Positions 7,617 to 13,811 are shown, numbered from the stretch's first letter. The stretch: DNA of 22,248 bases from an uncultured Megasphaera sp. (GCA_900554215.1 USGG01000030.1:1-22248), one strand, 5' to 3'. A program made the numbers and translations. The notes: a model not told the origin generated them from the sequence alone.

Positions 7617-8321
7617 TTAAAGAGTACAGGAAAACAAGGCCTCCGGCAGCAGATAGCGGTACGTGCCTTCGGCAAGAATGGTTCCGTTTTGATTCGTACA
7701 GACGCTGCGCAATGTCGCCGCGTAGCCGCGGTCGTGCGGCCTTATTTCCCGCACTGCTGCCGTCGACGTCACCGTGTCGCCGACGTACGCCGGCTCTGGG
7801 AAGCGTGCGCTGCGTTCCATGAGGATGGCGCCGTCGCCGGGAAGCTGCGTTTCCATGAGGGCTGACAGCAGGCTTTCGACGAGCGAAGGCGGGACGACGG
7901 GCCGTTTAAATCCGCATTGGGCGGCAAAGGCCGCGTCGGCGTGGAGCCTTCCGTAATTTCCCGTAAGGGCGGCAAAGCCTTGTATATCGGCTTCGGTTAT
8001 CGTCTTTTGCGCCGACGCCGTATGACCGGCGCAAAGGTGTTTTTTCTCCGGCCGTTGGTCGTCGGACTCTGCTTTCAGCGCTGCCGCCAGCTGGGCAAAC
8101 TGGGCCGGCGTGCAGAGCTGCTCGAAGCGTTTCGCCGCCAGCCCCTCCGGCGACGCGCAGGCCGTCATACAGCCGCAGACGAGGAGGCAGATATCGCAGA
8201 TGGCCGTATCTACCTGGTAAGTAAATTCATGCTGGGGAAATTGTTTCTTCAGCTTTTCCACTTCTTTGGTGCGGTCATACCGGCTGTTGCAGCCGCCGCA
8301 GTATTTTATCCCTATCTTCAT
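7617..8321 (-). CDS. Cys-rich N-terminal domain fused to a MaoC-like hotdog domain
   Basis: A 234-residue two-part protein. Residues 1-60 begin MKIGIKYCGGCNSRYDR and carry seven cysteines (8, 11, 42, 45, 49, 51, 55), suggesting a metal or Fe-S site or a redox role. Residues about 107-230 resemble a MaoC/(R)-hydratase hotdog domain: FAALTGNYGRLHADAAFA, a GFKRPVVPPSL segment and a C-terminal hotdog strand region (YVGDTVTSTAAVREI). In active (R)-specific hydratases the motif reads GDxNPxH, with catalytic Asp and His. Here it is GNYGRLH (122-127), so Asp is replaced by Asn and the conserved Asn by Gly, while His127 stays. It may be a thioesterase-like, binding or altered hydratase domain. The ribosome binding site TAGGAG is 6 nt upstream. 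It follows the NifU-like gene after 9 nt. Confidence 0.75.
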   Translation of the reverse strand: MKIGIKYCGGCNSRYDRTKEVEKLKKQFPQHEFTYQVDTAICDICLLVCGCMTACASPEGLAAKRFEQLCTPAQFAQLAAALKAESDDQRPEKKHLCAGHTASAQKTITEADIQGFAALTGNYGRLHADAAFAAQCGFKRPVVPPSLVESLLSALMETQLPGDGAILMERSARFPEPAYVGDTVTSTAAVREIRPHDRGYAATLRSVCTNQNGTILAEGTYRYLLPEALFSCTL

Positions 8322-8330
8322 GCGGAACTC

Positions 8331-8624
8331 CTACAAGTGCCCGTTCTGCAGGATGGCTTTGGCCTGGGCGATTAATTTGTCGCTGACACCGCTGACTAAG
8401 ATGACATCTTCGATTTCAGGGATGTGTTCTTTGACCGTTGCAGAGATTAGCTCTTCTGTTGTTAATTGGGCAGAGGGGCAGCCGCTGCATTTTCCCGTCA
8501 GGCGGATGCGAAGTACCTTGTCGGTATAATCGACGACGACGACGTTTCCTTGATGTGAAGCCAACGACGGGCGGACGTAGGTGTCCAATACGCCTTCGAT
8601 TTCGGCGCGAGTAGCTGTAGACAT
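8331..8624 (-). CDS. NifU C-terminal-domain (Nfu-type) Fe-S scaffold protein
   Basis: A 97-residue stand-alone NifU-C domain with the cluster-binding motif CSGC (Cys46 and Cys49) in RIRLTGKCSGCPSA. Such proteins carry a [4Fe-4S] cluster bridged between two subunits and pass it to target enzymes. ATG 8624 is chosen because AAGGAG lies 8 nt upstream; the frame could begin 3 codons earlier at a GTG that would sit on top of that ribosome binding site. It is the first gene after the minus-strand sigma-54 promoter. Candidate clients nearby are the Cys-rich protein encoded next and the [4Fe-4S] dehydratase transcribed divergently; this pairing is inferred. Confidence 0.9.
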   Translation of the reverse strand: MSTATRAEIEGVLDTYVRPSLASHQGNVVVVDYTDKVLRIRLTGKCSGCPSAQLTTEELISATVKEHIPEIEDVILVSGVSDKLIAQAKAILQNGHL

Positions 8625-8666
8625 GGGGGTCACTCCTTTTCCTTAACTATTATATGGTAATGTATA

Positions 8667-8683
8667 AGCAATAACTATGCCAA
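8667..8683 (-). promoter_or_regulatory. Sigma-54 (-24/-12) promoter of the nifU-to-activator operon
   Basis: On the minus strand the sequence TTGGCATAGTTATTGCT matches the sigma-54 consensus TTGGCAC-N5-TTGCW. GG (8680-8681) and GC (8668-8669) are separated by exactly 10 nt. Transcription would begin near 8656 and leave a leader of about 32 nt before the NifU-like start. The promoter is nearly identical to the one at 9090-9107 on the other strand. Confidence 0.85.
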
Positions 8684-9089
8684 ATGCTATGCGGACTGCT
8701 ACTTGCCGGCCTGCGCACAGGATTATCCCAGCTGAAAATGGCAAAAATCCAAGTGAAAATGAAAAATACAAGACGATGAAGCGGCGTGATGCACCGTTTT
8801 TTGTCAAACTGCCGGCAATTTCTCCTGCTGTATCTCCTGTTTTGAAACAAAATTGGTTTTGATATCTATTATTGTGCCAAAAGTGACATATTTAGAACTG
8901 TTGAACCATTATTGAAACAACAGTGCGATTTCTCTTGTTGCAATTTTAGCACAAAAGACAATATTTGCCTATGGCAAGAACCAAAAATGAAGCAAAAAGA
9001 GGCATGAAGATTTTTATTTTTCCCACAATCAGGGATTCATTTCCTGTTTGCAGAAAAATTTTTCTGAATTTCAGCCTAATTGCATCAAC
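8684..9089. promoter_or_regulatory. Divergent control region with candidate enhancer sites (8842-8952)
   Basis: This AT-rich stretch separates the two -24/-12 promoters and holds no convincing gene. It contains a perfect inverted repeat ACTGTTG-N14-CAACAGT (8897-8924), an imperfect one GTGCCAAAA/TTTTAGCAC that brackets it (8874-8882 and 8944-8952), and a direct repeat TTGAAACAA (8842-8850 and 8912-8920) spaced exactly 70 bp. The dyad centre is about 190 bp from the plus-strand -12 element and about 240 bp from the minus-strand one, a normal distance for a sigma-54 activator site that works through DNA looping. Binding by the window's own activator is inferred. Confidence 0.55.
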
Positions 9090-9107
9090 TTGGCATGATT
9101 ATTGCTA
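9090..9107 (+). promoter_or_regulatory. Sigma-54 (-24/-12) promoter of the 4-hydroxybutyryl-CoA dehydratase gene
   Basis: TTGGCATGATTATTGCTA fits the sigma-54 consensus, with GG (9092-9093) and GC (9104-9105) exactly 10 nt apart. The predicted start point is near 9117, giving a leader of about 89 nt before ATG 9206. Confidence 0.88.
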
Positions 9108-9205
9108 ATTATATAAGTAAGACACTGCGATGAAACGAGACCCTTGTGCGTCCGTGCAGTCTTTACTATCTCCCTATGTATTTTCCCGGAAAGGATGATT
9201 TATTT

Positions 9206-10657
9206 ATGACGTTAATGACTGGCGAACAGTATATTGAAAGCATGAGAAAACTGAACTTGCAGGTATACATGTTTGGCAAAAAAGTAGAATGTCCTGTAGA
9301 CGACCCGATTCTCCGTCCGTCTCTGAATTCTGTCCGCATGACTTATGACTTGGCTCAGATGCCGGAATACCAGGACTTGATGACCGTTATGTCTCCGTAT
9401 ACAGGCGAACGGGTAAACCGCTTTACGCACATTCATCAGAGCACGACTGACTTGATGAATAAAGTAAAAATGCAGCGTCTCCTCGGCCAGAAAACGGCTT
9501 CCTGCTTCCAGCGCTGCGTAGGCATGGACGCTTTCAACGCCGTATTCTCCACGACGTACGATATCGACCAGAAATACGGCACCCACTATCATGACAACTT
9601 CATGACCTTCATGAAACGGGTGCAGACGCAGGACCTTACAGTTGACGGCGCCATGACCGACCCGAAGGGCGACCGCGGCCTGGCTCCCCACGCACAGGAA
9701 GATCCTGATTTGTACCTCCACGTCGTAGAACGCCGCCCCGACGGCGTCGTCGTCCGCGGCGCAAAAGCTCATCAGACGGGCTTTATCAATTCCCACGAAG
9801 TTATCGTTATGCCGACGATTGCTATGGGCGAAGACGACAAAGACTACGCCATTTCCTTCTCCTGCCCGACCGACGCCGAAGGCATTTTCATGATCGTCGG
9901 CCGTCAGTCCTGCGATACGCGTAAGCTTGAAGGTGCTGAAATGGATACGGGCAACCCCGAATTCGGCGGCACGGAAGCTCTCGTTATCTTCGACAACGTA
10001 TTCATTCCGAACGAAAACATCTACCTCAATGGCGAATATGAATTTGCCGGCGTTCTCGTCGAACGCTTCGCCGGCTACCACCGTCAGTCCTACGGCGGCT
10101 GCAAGGTCGGCGTAGGCGACGTCCTCATCGGCGCCGCTGCATTAGCTGCCGATTACAACGGCTGCCCGAAGGCATCGCACATTAAAGATAAGCTCATCGA
10201 AATGCAGCACCTCAACGAAACGCTGTATGCCTGCGGTATCGCTTGCTCCGCATTGGGTACGAAGACCGCTTCGGGCAACTACCTTATTGACCTCCTGCTG
10301 GCGAACGTCTGCAAGCAGAACGTCACCCGTTTCCCCTATGAAATCGTCCGCCTCGCCGAAGATATTGCCGGCGGCCTCATGGTAACGGCTCCGTCTGAAA
10401 AAGACCTTCGCGATCCGAAGATCGGGCCGTACGTTGAAAAATATCTCCGCGGCGTAAGCTCCGTATCGACGGAAAACCGCTTGAAAGTACTGCGTCTCAT
10501 CGAAAACCTCAGCCTTGGCACGGCTGCCGTCGGCTACCGCACGGAATCCATGCACGGCGCAGGTTCGCCGCAGGCGCAGCGCATCATGATTTCCCGTCAG
10601 GGCAACCTGCGCATGAAGAAGCAGCTGGCTAAAGCTATCGCGCATATTGAAGACTAA
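9206..10657 (+). CDS. abfD: 4-hydroxybutyryl-CoA dehydratase / vinylacetyl-CoA isomerase
   Basis: A 483-residue flavin and [4Fe-4S] enzyme that converts 4-hydroxybutyryl-CoA to crotonyl-CoA by a ketyl-radical mechanism, feeding succinate or 4-aminobutyrate into butyrate formation. The N-terminus MTLMTGEQYIESMRKL matches the family. The cluster ligands known from the Clostridium aminobutyricum enzyme (Cys99, Cys103, His292, Cys299) correspond to Cys100, Cys104, His292 and Cys299 here, within CFQRC and YHRQSYGGC. Length agrees with the family. ATG 9206 is chosen over an in-frame ATG at 9146 by homology and by AAAGGATG just upstream. It is driven by the sigma-54 promoter at 9090-9107. The cluster in this enzyme may be supplied by the divergently encoded NifU-like protein. 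Confidence 0.95.
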   Translation: MTLMTGEQYIESMRKLNLQVYMFGKKVECPVDDPILRPSLNSVRMTYDLAQMPEYQDLMTVMSPYTGERVNRFTHIHQSTTDLMNKVKMQRLLGQKTASCFQRCVGMDAFNAVFSTTYDIDQKYGTHYHDNFMTFMKRVQTQDLTVDGAMTDPKGDRGLAPHAQEDPDLYLHVVERRPDGVVVRGAKAHQTGFINSHEVIVMPTIAMGEDDKDYAISFSCPTDAEGIFMIVGRQSCDTRKLEGAEMDTGNPEFGGTEALVIFDNVFIPNENIYLNGEYEFAGVLVERFAGYHRQSYGGCKVGVGDVLIGAAALAADYNGCPKASHIKDKLIEMQHLNETLYACGIACSALGTKTASGNYLIDLLLANVCKQNVTRFPYEIVRLAEDIAGGLMVTAPSEKDLRDPKIGPYVEKYLRGVSSVSTENRLKVLRLIENLSLGTAAVGYRTESMHGAGSPQAQRIMISRQGNLRMKKQLAKAIAHIED

Positions 10658-10695
10658 TTTTGATATCACTTCACTGCTTATGAATGATGTATAAA

Positions 10696-10739
10696 GCATA
10701 TCCGCCCTGAGGCCTGACTCCTTGCCTCAGGCGATATGC
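10696..10739 (+). other. Long stem-loop after abfD
   Basis: Arms 10696-10713 and 10724-10739 form a 16-bp stem (GCATATC, GCC, TGAGGC) with two single-C bulges and a 10-nt loop. No T-run follows, so it is not a standard intrinsic terminator. It could protect the 3' end of the abfD message or form part of a Rho-dependent or attenuating element. Confidence 0.55.
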
Positions 10740-10748
10740 AGTTGCAAG

Positions 10749-10806
10749 GCAAGATCTCCCTGCAGGCGGCGTGCGCCGGCACGTTTACCTGACAGGGAGA
10801 TTTTGC
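10749..10806 (+). terminator. Second stem-loop in the abfD-gldA gap, possible weak terminator or attenuator
   Basis: Arms GCAAGATCTCCCTG (10749-10762) and CAGGGAGATTTTGC (10793-10806) pair over 14 bp with one G-U pair. The 30-nt loop can fold further (GGCG/CGCC). Only a short TTTT lies within the 3' arm, so termination would be partial. It lies about 38 nt before the gldA start and could lower gldA expression relative to abfD. Confidence 0.45.
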
Positions 10807-10844
10807 ATCATGAGAGTATAACGGATAAGAAAGGCGGAATATAC

Positions 10845-11933
10845 ATGGCTATTGGATTGAAAGCTCCCGGATACTATATCCAGGGCGAAGGCGAATTGGA
10901 TAAGTTAGGCAAGTATGTGAAAAAATTAGGGACGACGTTTTTGGTTTTGCTGTCTCCCAACAATAAGAAGCGCATTGGCGACCGCATCGCAGCTTCCCTG
11001 GAAAGCGCCGATAAAAAGGTCGTATTCTGCGAATTCGGCGGCAAGTGCACGAAGCAGGCCATTGAAGAGGCAATGACTGTAGCCAAAGACAACGGCTGCG
11101 ACGTCATCGTCGGCGTCGGCGGCGGCACGGCTCTCGATACGTCGAAGGCCGTCGCTACGAATTTAGGAGGATTGCCGTCCGTCATTATTCCGACGATTGC
11201 TTCCAACGACGCGCCGTGCAGCAGCGTGGCCGTTATTTATAACGACGAAGGCGTGGTCATCAAGGCCCTCATGATGCACCGCAACCCCGACGTCGTCCTC
11301 GTCGATACGGGAATTATTGCCCAGGCTCCGAAGCATTACCTCGTTTCCGGCATGGGCGACGCCTTGTCGACGTATTTTGAAGCCCGTGCCTGCTACCGCA
11401 GCGGCGCAAAGACCATGTCCCGCGGCAAGTGCTCTATGACGGCGATGGCTTTGTCCGAATTGTGCTATCAGACGCTCCTCAAGGATTCTCTGAAAGCCTT
11501 GGAAGCTGTAGAACAGCACGTCGTCACGCCGGAACTGGAAGCCGTCGTCGAAGCCTGCGTATATTTGAGCGGCGTCGGTTTTGAAGACGGCGGCCTGGCT
11601 GCGGCGCATGCCGTTAACGACGGATTTGCCTATGTGCCTCAGGCGCACGGCATGTCTCACGGCGAAAAGGTAGCCTTTGGTTTGTTGGTACAGCTGCAGC
11701 TGGAACAGGCTCCGCAGGAAGAATGGGATACCGTTCTGCAGTATATCAAGTCCGTTGGCTTGCCGTCGTGCTTAGCCGATATGGGCATTACGGACGTAAA
11801 AGAAGAAGAACTTCGCCAGGTTGCCGCCGCAGCGACAGTTCCGACGCAGTTTACGAAAAACGTCCGCGCCGATATTACGGCTGACGAAGTATACGTTGCA
11901 ATTATGGCAGCCGACGCGGCCGGCCGAGCCTAA
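10845..11933 (+). CDS. gldA: Iron-containing/GldA-type alcohol dehydrogenase (glycerol dehydrogenase family)
   Basis: A 362-residue group III metal-dependent dehydrogenase, closest by eye to glycerol dehydrogenase. The nucleotide-binding segment is VGVGGGTALDTSKA (about 89-102). The GldA-like core PTIASNDAPCSSVAVIYNDEG follows, and the metal ligands are Asp172 (GMGDALSTYFEARAC), His255 (LAAAHAVNDG) and His272 (MSHGEKVAFG). ATG 10845 is chosen because AAGGCGG lies about 8 nt upstream and the homology begins there. It follows abfD on the same strand, separated by two stem-loops. Family members use glycerol/dihydroxyacetone or other vicinal diols; given the neighbour, another C3-C4 hydroxy compound is possible. 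True 4-hydroxybutyrate dehydrogenases belong to a different subgroup, so that function is not claimed. Confidence 0.88.
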   Translation: MAIGLKAPGYYIQGEGELDKLGKYVKKLGTTFLVLLSPNNKKRIGDRIAASLESADKKVVFCEFGGKCTKQAIEEAMTVAKDNGCDVIVGVGGGTALDTSKAVATNLGGLPSVIIPTIASNDAPCSSVAVIYNDEGVVIKALMMHRNPDVVLVDTGIIAQAPKHYLVSGMGDALSTYFEARACYRSGAKTMSRGKCSMTAMALSELCYQTLLKDSLKALEAVEQHVVTPELEAVVEACVYLSGVGFEDGGLAAAHAVNDGFAYVPQAHGMSHGEKVAFGLLVQLQLEQAPQEEWDTVLQYIKSVGLPSCLADMGITDVKEEELRQVAAAATVPTQFTKNVRADITADEVYVAIMAADAAGRA

Positions 11934-11937
11934 GGCT

Positions 11938-12276
11938 ATGTTTGCCGTAACGCCGGCGGCGAAAGGGTATATTCAAAAGCATGGCGGACACGTTATCATA
12001 TCCTTGACGTTTGAGCCGTCCTTGGGCGGGACTTGAAAAGGTGATCGCATCTGGGGCAGTTATGTTCCGGAAATTGGTTTAGGTAAACCAATTCAAGGCG
12101 GTTTTCTGCGTGAAGAATGCGACGGCATAACTATATGGTATCACAGTCGTCTCAAGATCAAGGAAGGCTTTTCTTCTATACACATAGCACTCCGTTCCAT
12201 CTGGATAAGCTCTTGGCTTGAAGTGGAAGGGGCTGCGGGATATGCTGTCATACCGCCGGCAGCTGACAAAACATAA
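11938..12276 (+). CDS. Small HesB-like 'CC/Se motif' protein with in-frame UGA: candidate selenoprotein
   Basis: Reading through one in-frame TGA (12034-12036) gives a continuous 112-residue protein. Before the TGA: MFAVTPAAKGYIQKHGGHVI to GGT. After it: KGDRIWGSYVPEIGLGKPIQ, then ECDGITIWYHSRLKIK and a C-terminal SWLEVEG region, ending at TAA 12274. This layout (AxxYIxxxGGxVxI, a Cys/Sec site, GxPxLGKP, DGIxVY, LxVxG) matches the small HesB/IscA-like family in which the redox position is Cys-Cys or contains selenocysteine. Sec would be residue 33. A stem-loop starts 12 nt after the TGA, as bacterial SECIS elements do. The start lies 4 nt after the gldA stop, so the two are probably co-transcribed; the ribosome binding site is weak. 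Alternatives are a nonsense-mutated gene or a truncated 32-residue product. The unbroken frame of 79 codons after the TGA argues against decay. Confidence 0.72.
12037..12070 (+). promoter_or_regulatory. Candidate bacterial SECIS stem-loop
   Basis: Directly after the in-frame TGA, CATCTG (12048-12053) pairs with CAG and ATG (12057-12059 and 12062-12064), leaving a bulged UU on the 3' side and an apical GGG loop about 18-20 nt from the UGA. A G at the loop tip, a bulged U and this spacing are the known features of bacterial SECIS elements. The stem is short, so the assignment depends on the gene being a true selenoprotein. Confidence 0.5.
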
Positions 12277-12283
12277 TATAATG

Positions 12284-12333
12284 AAAAAGATGTCGCTTGA
12301 AGAAAGATCGGTTTCTTCGGCGACATCTTTTTT
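12284..12333 (+). terminator. Strong intrinsic terminator after the abfD-gldA-selenoprotein unit
   Basis: AAAAAGATGTCGC pairs with GCGACATCTTTTTT, with a second inner pairing GAAGAAA/TTTCTTC around a GATCGG loop. The T-run ends the plus-strand unit; the A-run on the other arm could also let it work from the minus strand. Confidence 0.88.
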
Positions 12334-12665
12334 ATGGGGTGTTTTGACTGTGTTTAAGATTAAGGCTCTTGATGGGGCTGGCTGTATGACTGATGAATTT
12401 CCTATGCAAAATTTGCAAGGAAGTCCTAAGGCAAAGGTTTCTTGCGTATGATTAAGCGCTTTGCTTACCCAAACCGCAACGAGGAAGGTGTGTCAGCTGA
12501 ATAGGAAGATGTGAGCAACCAGCCTTGCCGAAGCGCCGGTATACATAGCGTTAGAACCCCCTCGCAGTGGCCGCTGTGAGGGGGTTCGTTCGGTGCATCT
12601 ACAATGCTCCTTGTTTCATTCATTCTTCATAGTTAGTATATTATATCTTGCGGAATTTACAAGGT
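12334..12665. other. Intergenic region with a GC-rich hairpin, otherwise unexplained
   Basis: About 330 bp without a convincing gene. It holds a strong hairpin, AACCCCCTC (12555-12563) with GAGGGGGTT (12578-12586), lacking a T-run on either strand. A preceding segment (about 12449-12545) is richer in GC and in short pairings such as AAGCGC/GAAGCGC than typical spacer DNA. A short frame from ATG 12449 gives only an 18-residue peptide. A structured RNA or the remains of a lost gene are both possible; no known riboswitch class was recognised. Confidence 0.4.
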
Positions 12666-12675
12666 GAAAATGGCC

Positions 12676-13197
12676 TTAAAGGATATCGATTTGGCACATT
12701 TTCATGGCTTCCAGAGCCCGCTCGTGGCTTTCCGGCGTGACGCCGGCGCAGCACGAGGCGTCGACGCAAATTTCTTTTTCCGGATAAAAGGCTTTCAGCA
12801 GCATGGCGTTGGAAATGACGCAGATATCCGTACACACGCCCATAAGGACGATGCGGTCGTATTCCGCCGTTTCAGCAATCAAATCGGTGCTGCCGAAGGT
12901 AGGCTTTTCCAAGATAGTGGCAAATAAGGTATACGGCAGGAGCTGGCGGCATATGTTCCAGCCCTTGGTGTCCTTGATACAGTGCGGGACTGGGAGTTTC
13001 TGACCTTCCTGCGTGTCTAAATAATTTTCTCCGTGCGTATCCTGCGTGAAGATCAAGTCGGTGCAGGCAGTCGTGTCCTTTTTGCTGGCTACGATTTTAG
13101 CTTCGATGCGCGGTACGACGGCTTGGGCCTCTTTGGTCCCCAAGGCGCCGTCGATGAAGTCGTTCTGCATGTCGATGATGACGTAAGCCTGATTCAT
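12676..13197 (-). CDS. Isochorismatase-family cysteine hydrolase, nicotinamidase-like
   Basis: A 173-residue hydrolase with the family triad: Asp9 (VIIDMQNDF), Lys98 (LEKPTFGST) and Cys126 (GVCTDICV). A probable metal site TQDTH (Asp53, His55) plus His72 is typical of nicotinamidases, which deaminate nicotinamide to nicotinate for NAD salvage. The ribosome binding site AAGGGA lies 6 nt upstream. It follows the TenI-like gene after 17 nt in the same direction, so the two are probably co-transcribed. The family also contains hydrolases of other amides and aminohydrolases related to thiamine/pyrimidine salvage, so nicotinamide is the best but not the only candidate. Confidence 0.85.
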   Translation of the reverse strand: MNQAYVIIDMQNDFIDGALGTKEAQAVVPRIEAKIVASKKDTTACTDLIFTQDTHGENYLDTQEGQKLPVPHCIKDTKGWNICRQLLPYTLFATILEKPTFGSTDLIAETAEYDRIVLMGVCTDICVISNAMLLKAFYPEKEICVDASCCAGVTPESHERALEAMKMCQIDIL

Positions 13198-13214
13198 ACA
13201 GTATCCCTTCTTCC

Positions 13215-13811
13215 TTAATGCTGCTGCTTGAGTTCGCGGACATAGGCCGGCACGTCATTGCAGACCATAAGCCCCGACATGAGAGCGACGCCGGCAACGG
13301 GCGTATTGCCGAGTTCTTTGACTGTTTGAAGATTGATACCCCCTAAGGCGTAGACGGGAATCGACACGGCGTCGCAGATGGCCTGGACGGTCTGCGTGCC
13401 GATAGGCGGCATCGTTTTTTTGCAGTCTGTGGGAAATACGTGGCTGGCCATGATGTACGTCGCGCCCAGCTTTTCGGCGCGCGCTGCTTCTTCCGGCGTA
13501 TGGACGGAAACGCCCAGGGTCGTCATGTAATAGAGCAGGGACGAATGGGTTTCCAAATACTCCAGTGAACACTGGAAGCGGGGAACGTGCAGGCGGATGG
13601 CCGCTTTGCCGAAGTGGTGGAGAATGCACGTCTTGTCGTGCATGTTGCACAGGCGCAGCGCTTTTTTTGCGTATTCGACGTATTCATCTTCTGACAGCGT
13701 TTTTTCGCGAAGGACGATCGTATCGACGTCGGACGCGGCGATTTGTTCAAGCTGGTCCCAATAATTCGTCGTGGCAAGTTCGCGATTTGTTATTGCAACT
13801 ACTTTTAACAC
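13215..13811 (-). CDS. tenI: ThiE/TenI-family protein (probable thiazole tautomerase)
   Basis: A 198-residue TIM-barrel protein of the thiamine-phosphate synthase superfamily. VLREKTLSEDEY is at the N-terminal substrate site, LGVSVHTPEEA is mid-protein, and ASHVFPTDCKK followed by PPIG near residues 123-137 resembles the TenI motif (GHVFxTxxKKGxxPxG) more than that of ThiE. YALGGI follows. TenI aromatises the thiazole tautomer released by ThiG; ThiE couples thiazole and pyrimidine. The start codon is GTG (13809-13811), with GGGTGAT about 6 nt upstream. It lies downstream of thiSGH in the same direction but behind a terminator, so it forms a separate unit with the nicotinamidase-like gene. Confidence 0.82.
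   Translation of the reverse strand: MLKVVAITNRELATTNYWDQLEQIAASDVDTIVLREKTLSEDEYVEYAKKALRLCNMHDKTCILHHFGKAAIRLHVPRFQCSLEYLETHSSLLYYMTTLGVSVHTPEEAARAEKLGATYIMASHVFPTDCKKTMPPIGTQTVQAICDAVSIPVYALGGINLQTVKELGNTPVAGVALMSGLMVCNDVPAYVRELKQQH

Noticed and set aside
9212..10081. 289-codon minus-strand open frame opposite abfD
   Set aside because: It is the mirror of the strongly recognised abfD coding sequence and has no family match.
11938..12036. A stand-alone 32-residue peptide ending at the TGA
   Set aside because: The reading frame continues with family-like sequence for 79 codons beyond the TGA, so a truncated peptide explains less.
12218..12451. 77-codon plus-strand open frame
   Set aside because: It overlaps the selenoprotein end and runs straight through a strong terminator; no family resemblance.
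12449..12505. Short peptide frame starting MIKRFAYPNR as a transposase C-terminus
   Set aside because: The similarity to ISL3-type tails is limited to a few residues and nothing upstream supports it.
12430..12600. Cobalamin or lysine riboswitch
   Set aside because: Isolated strings such as CCGCAACG and TGCCGAAGCG recall these classes, but the conserved cores are missing and no suitable downstream gene lies on the plus strand.
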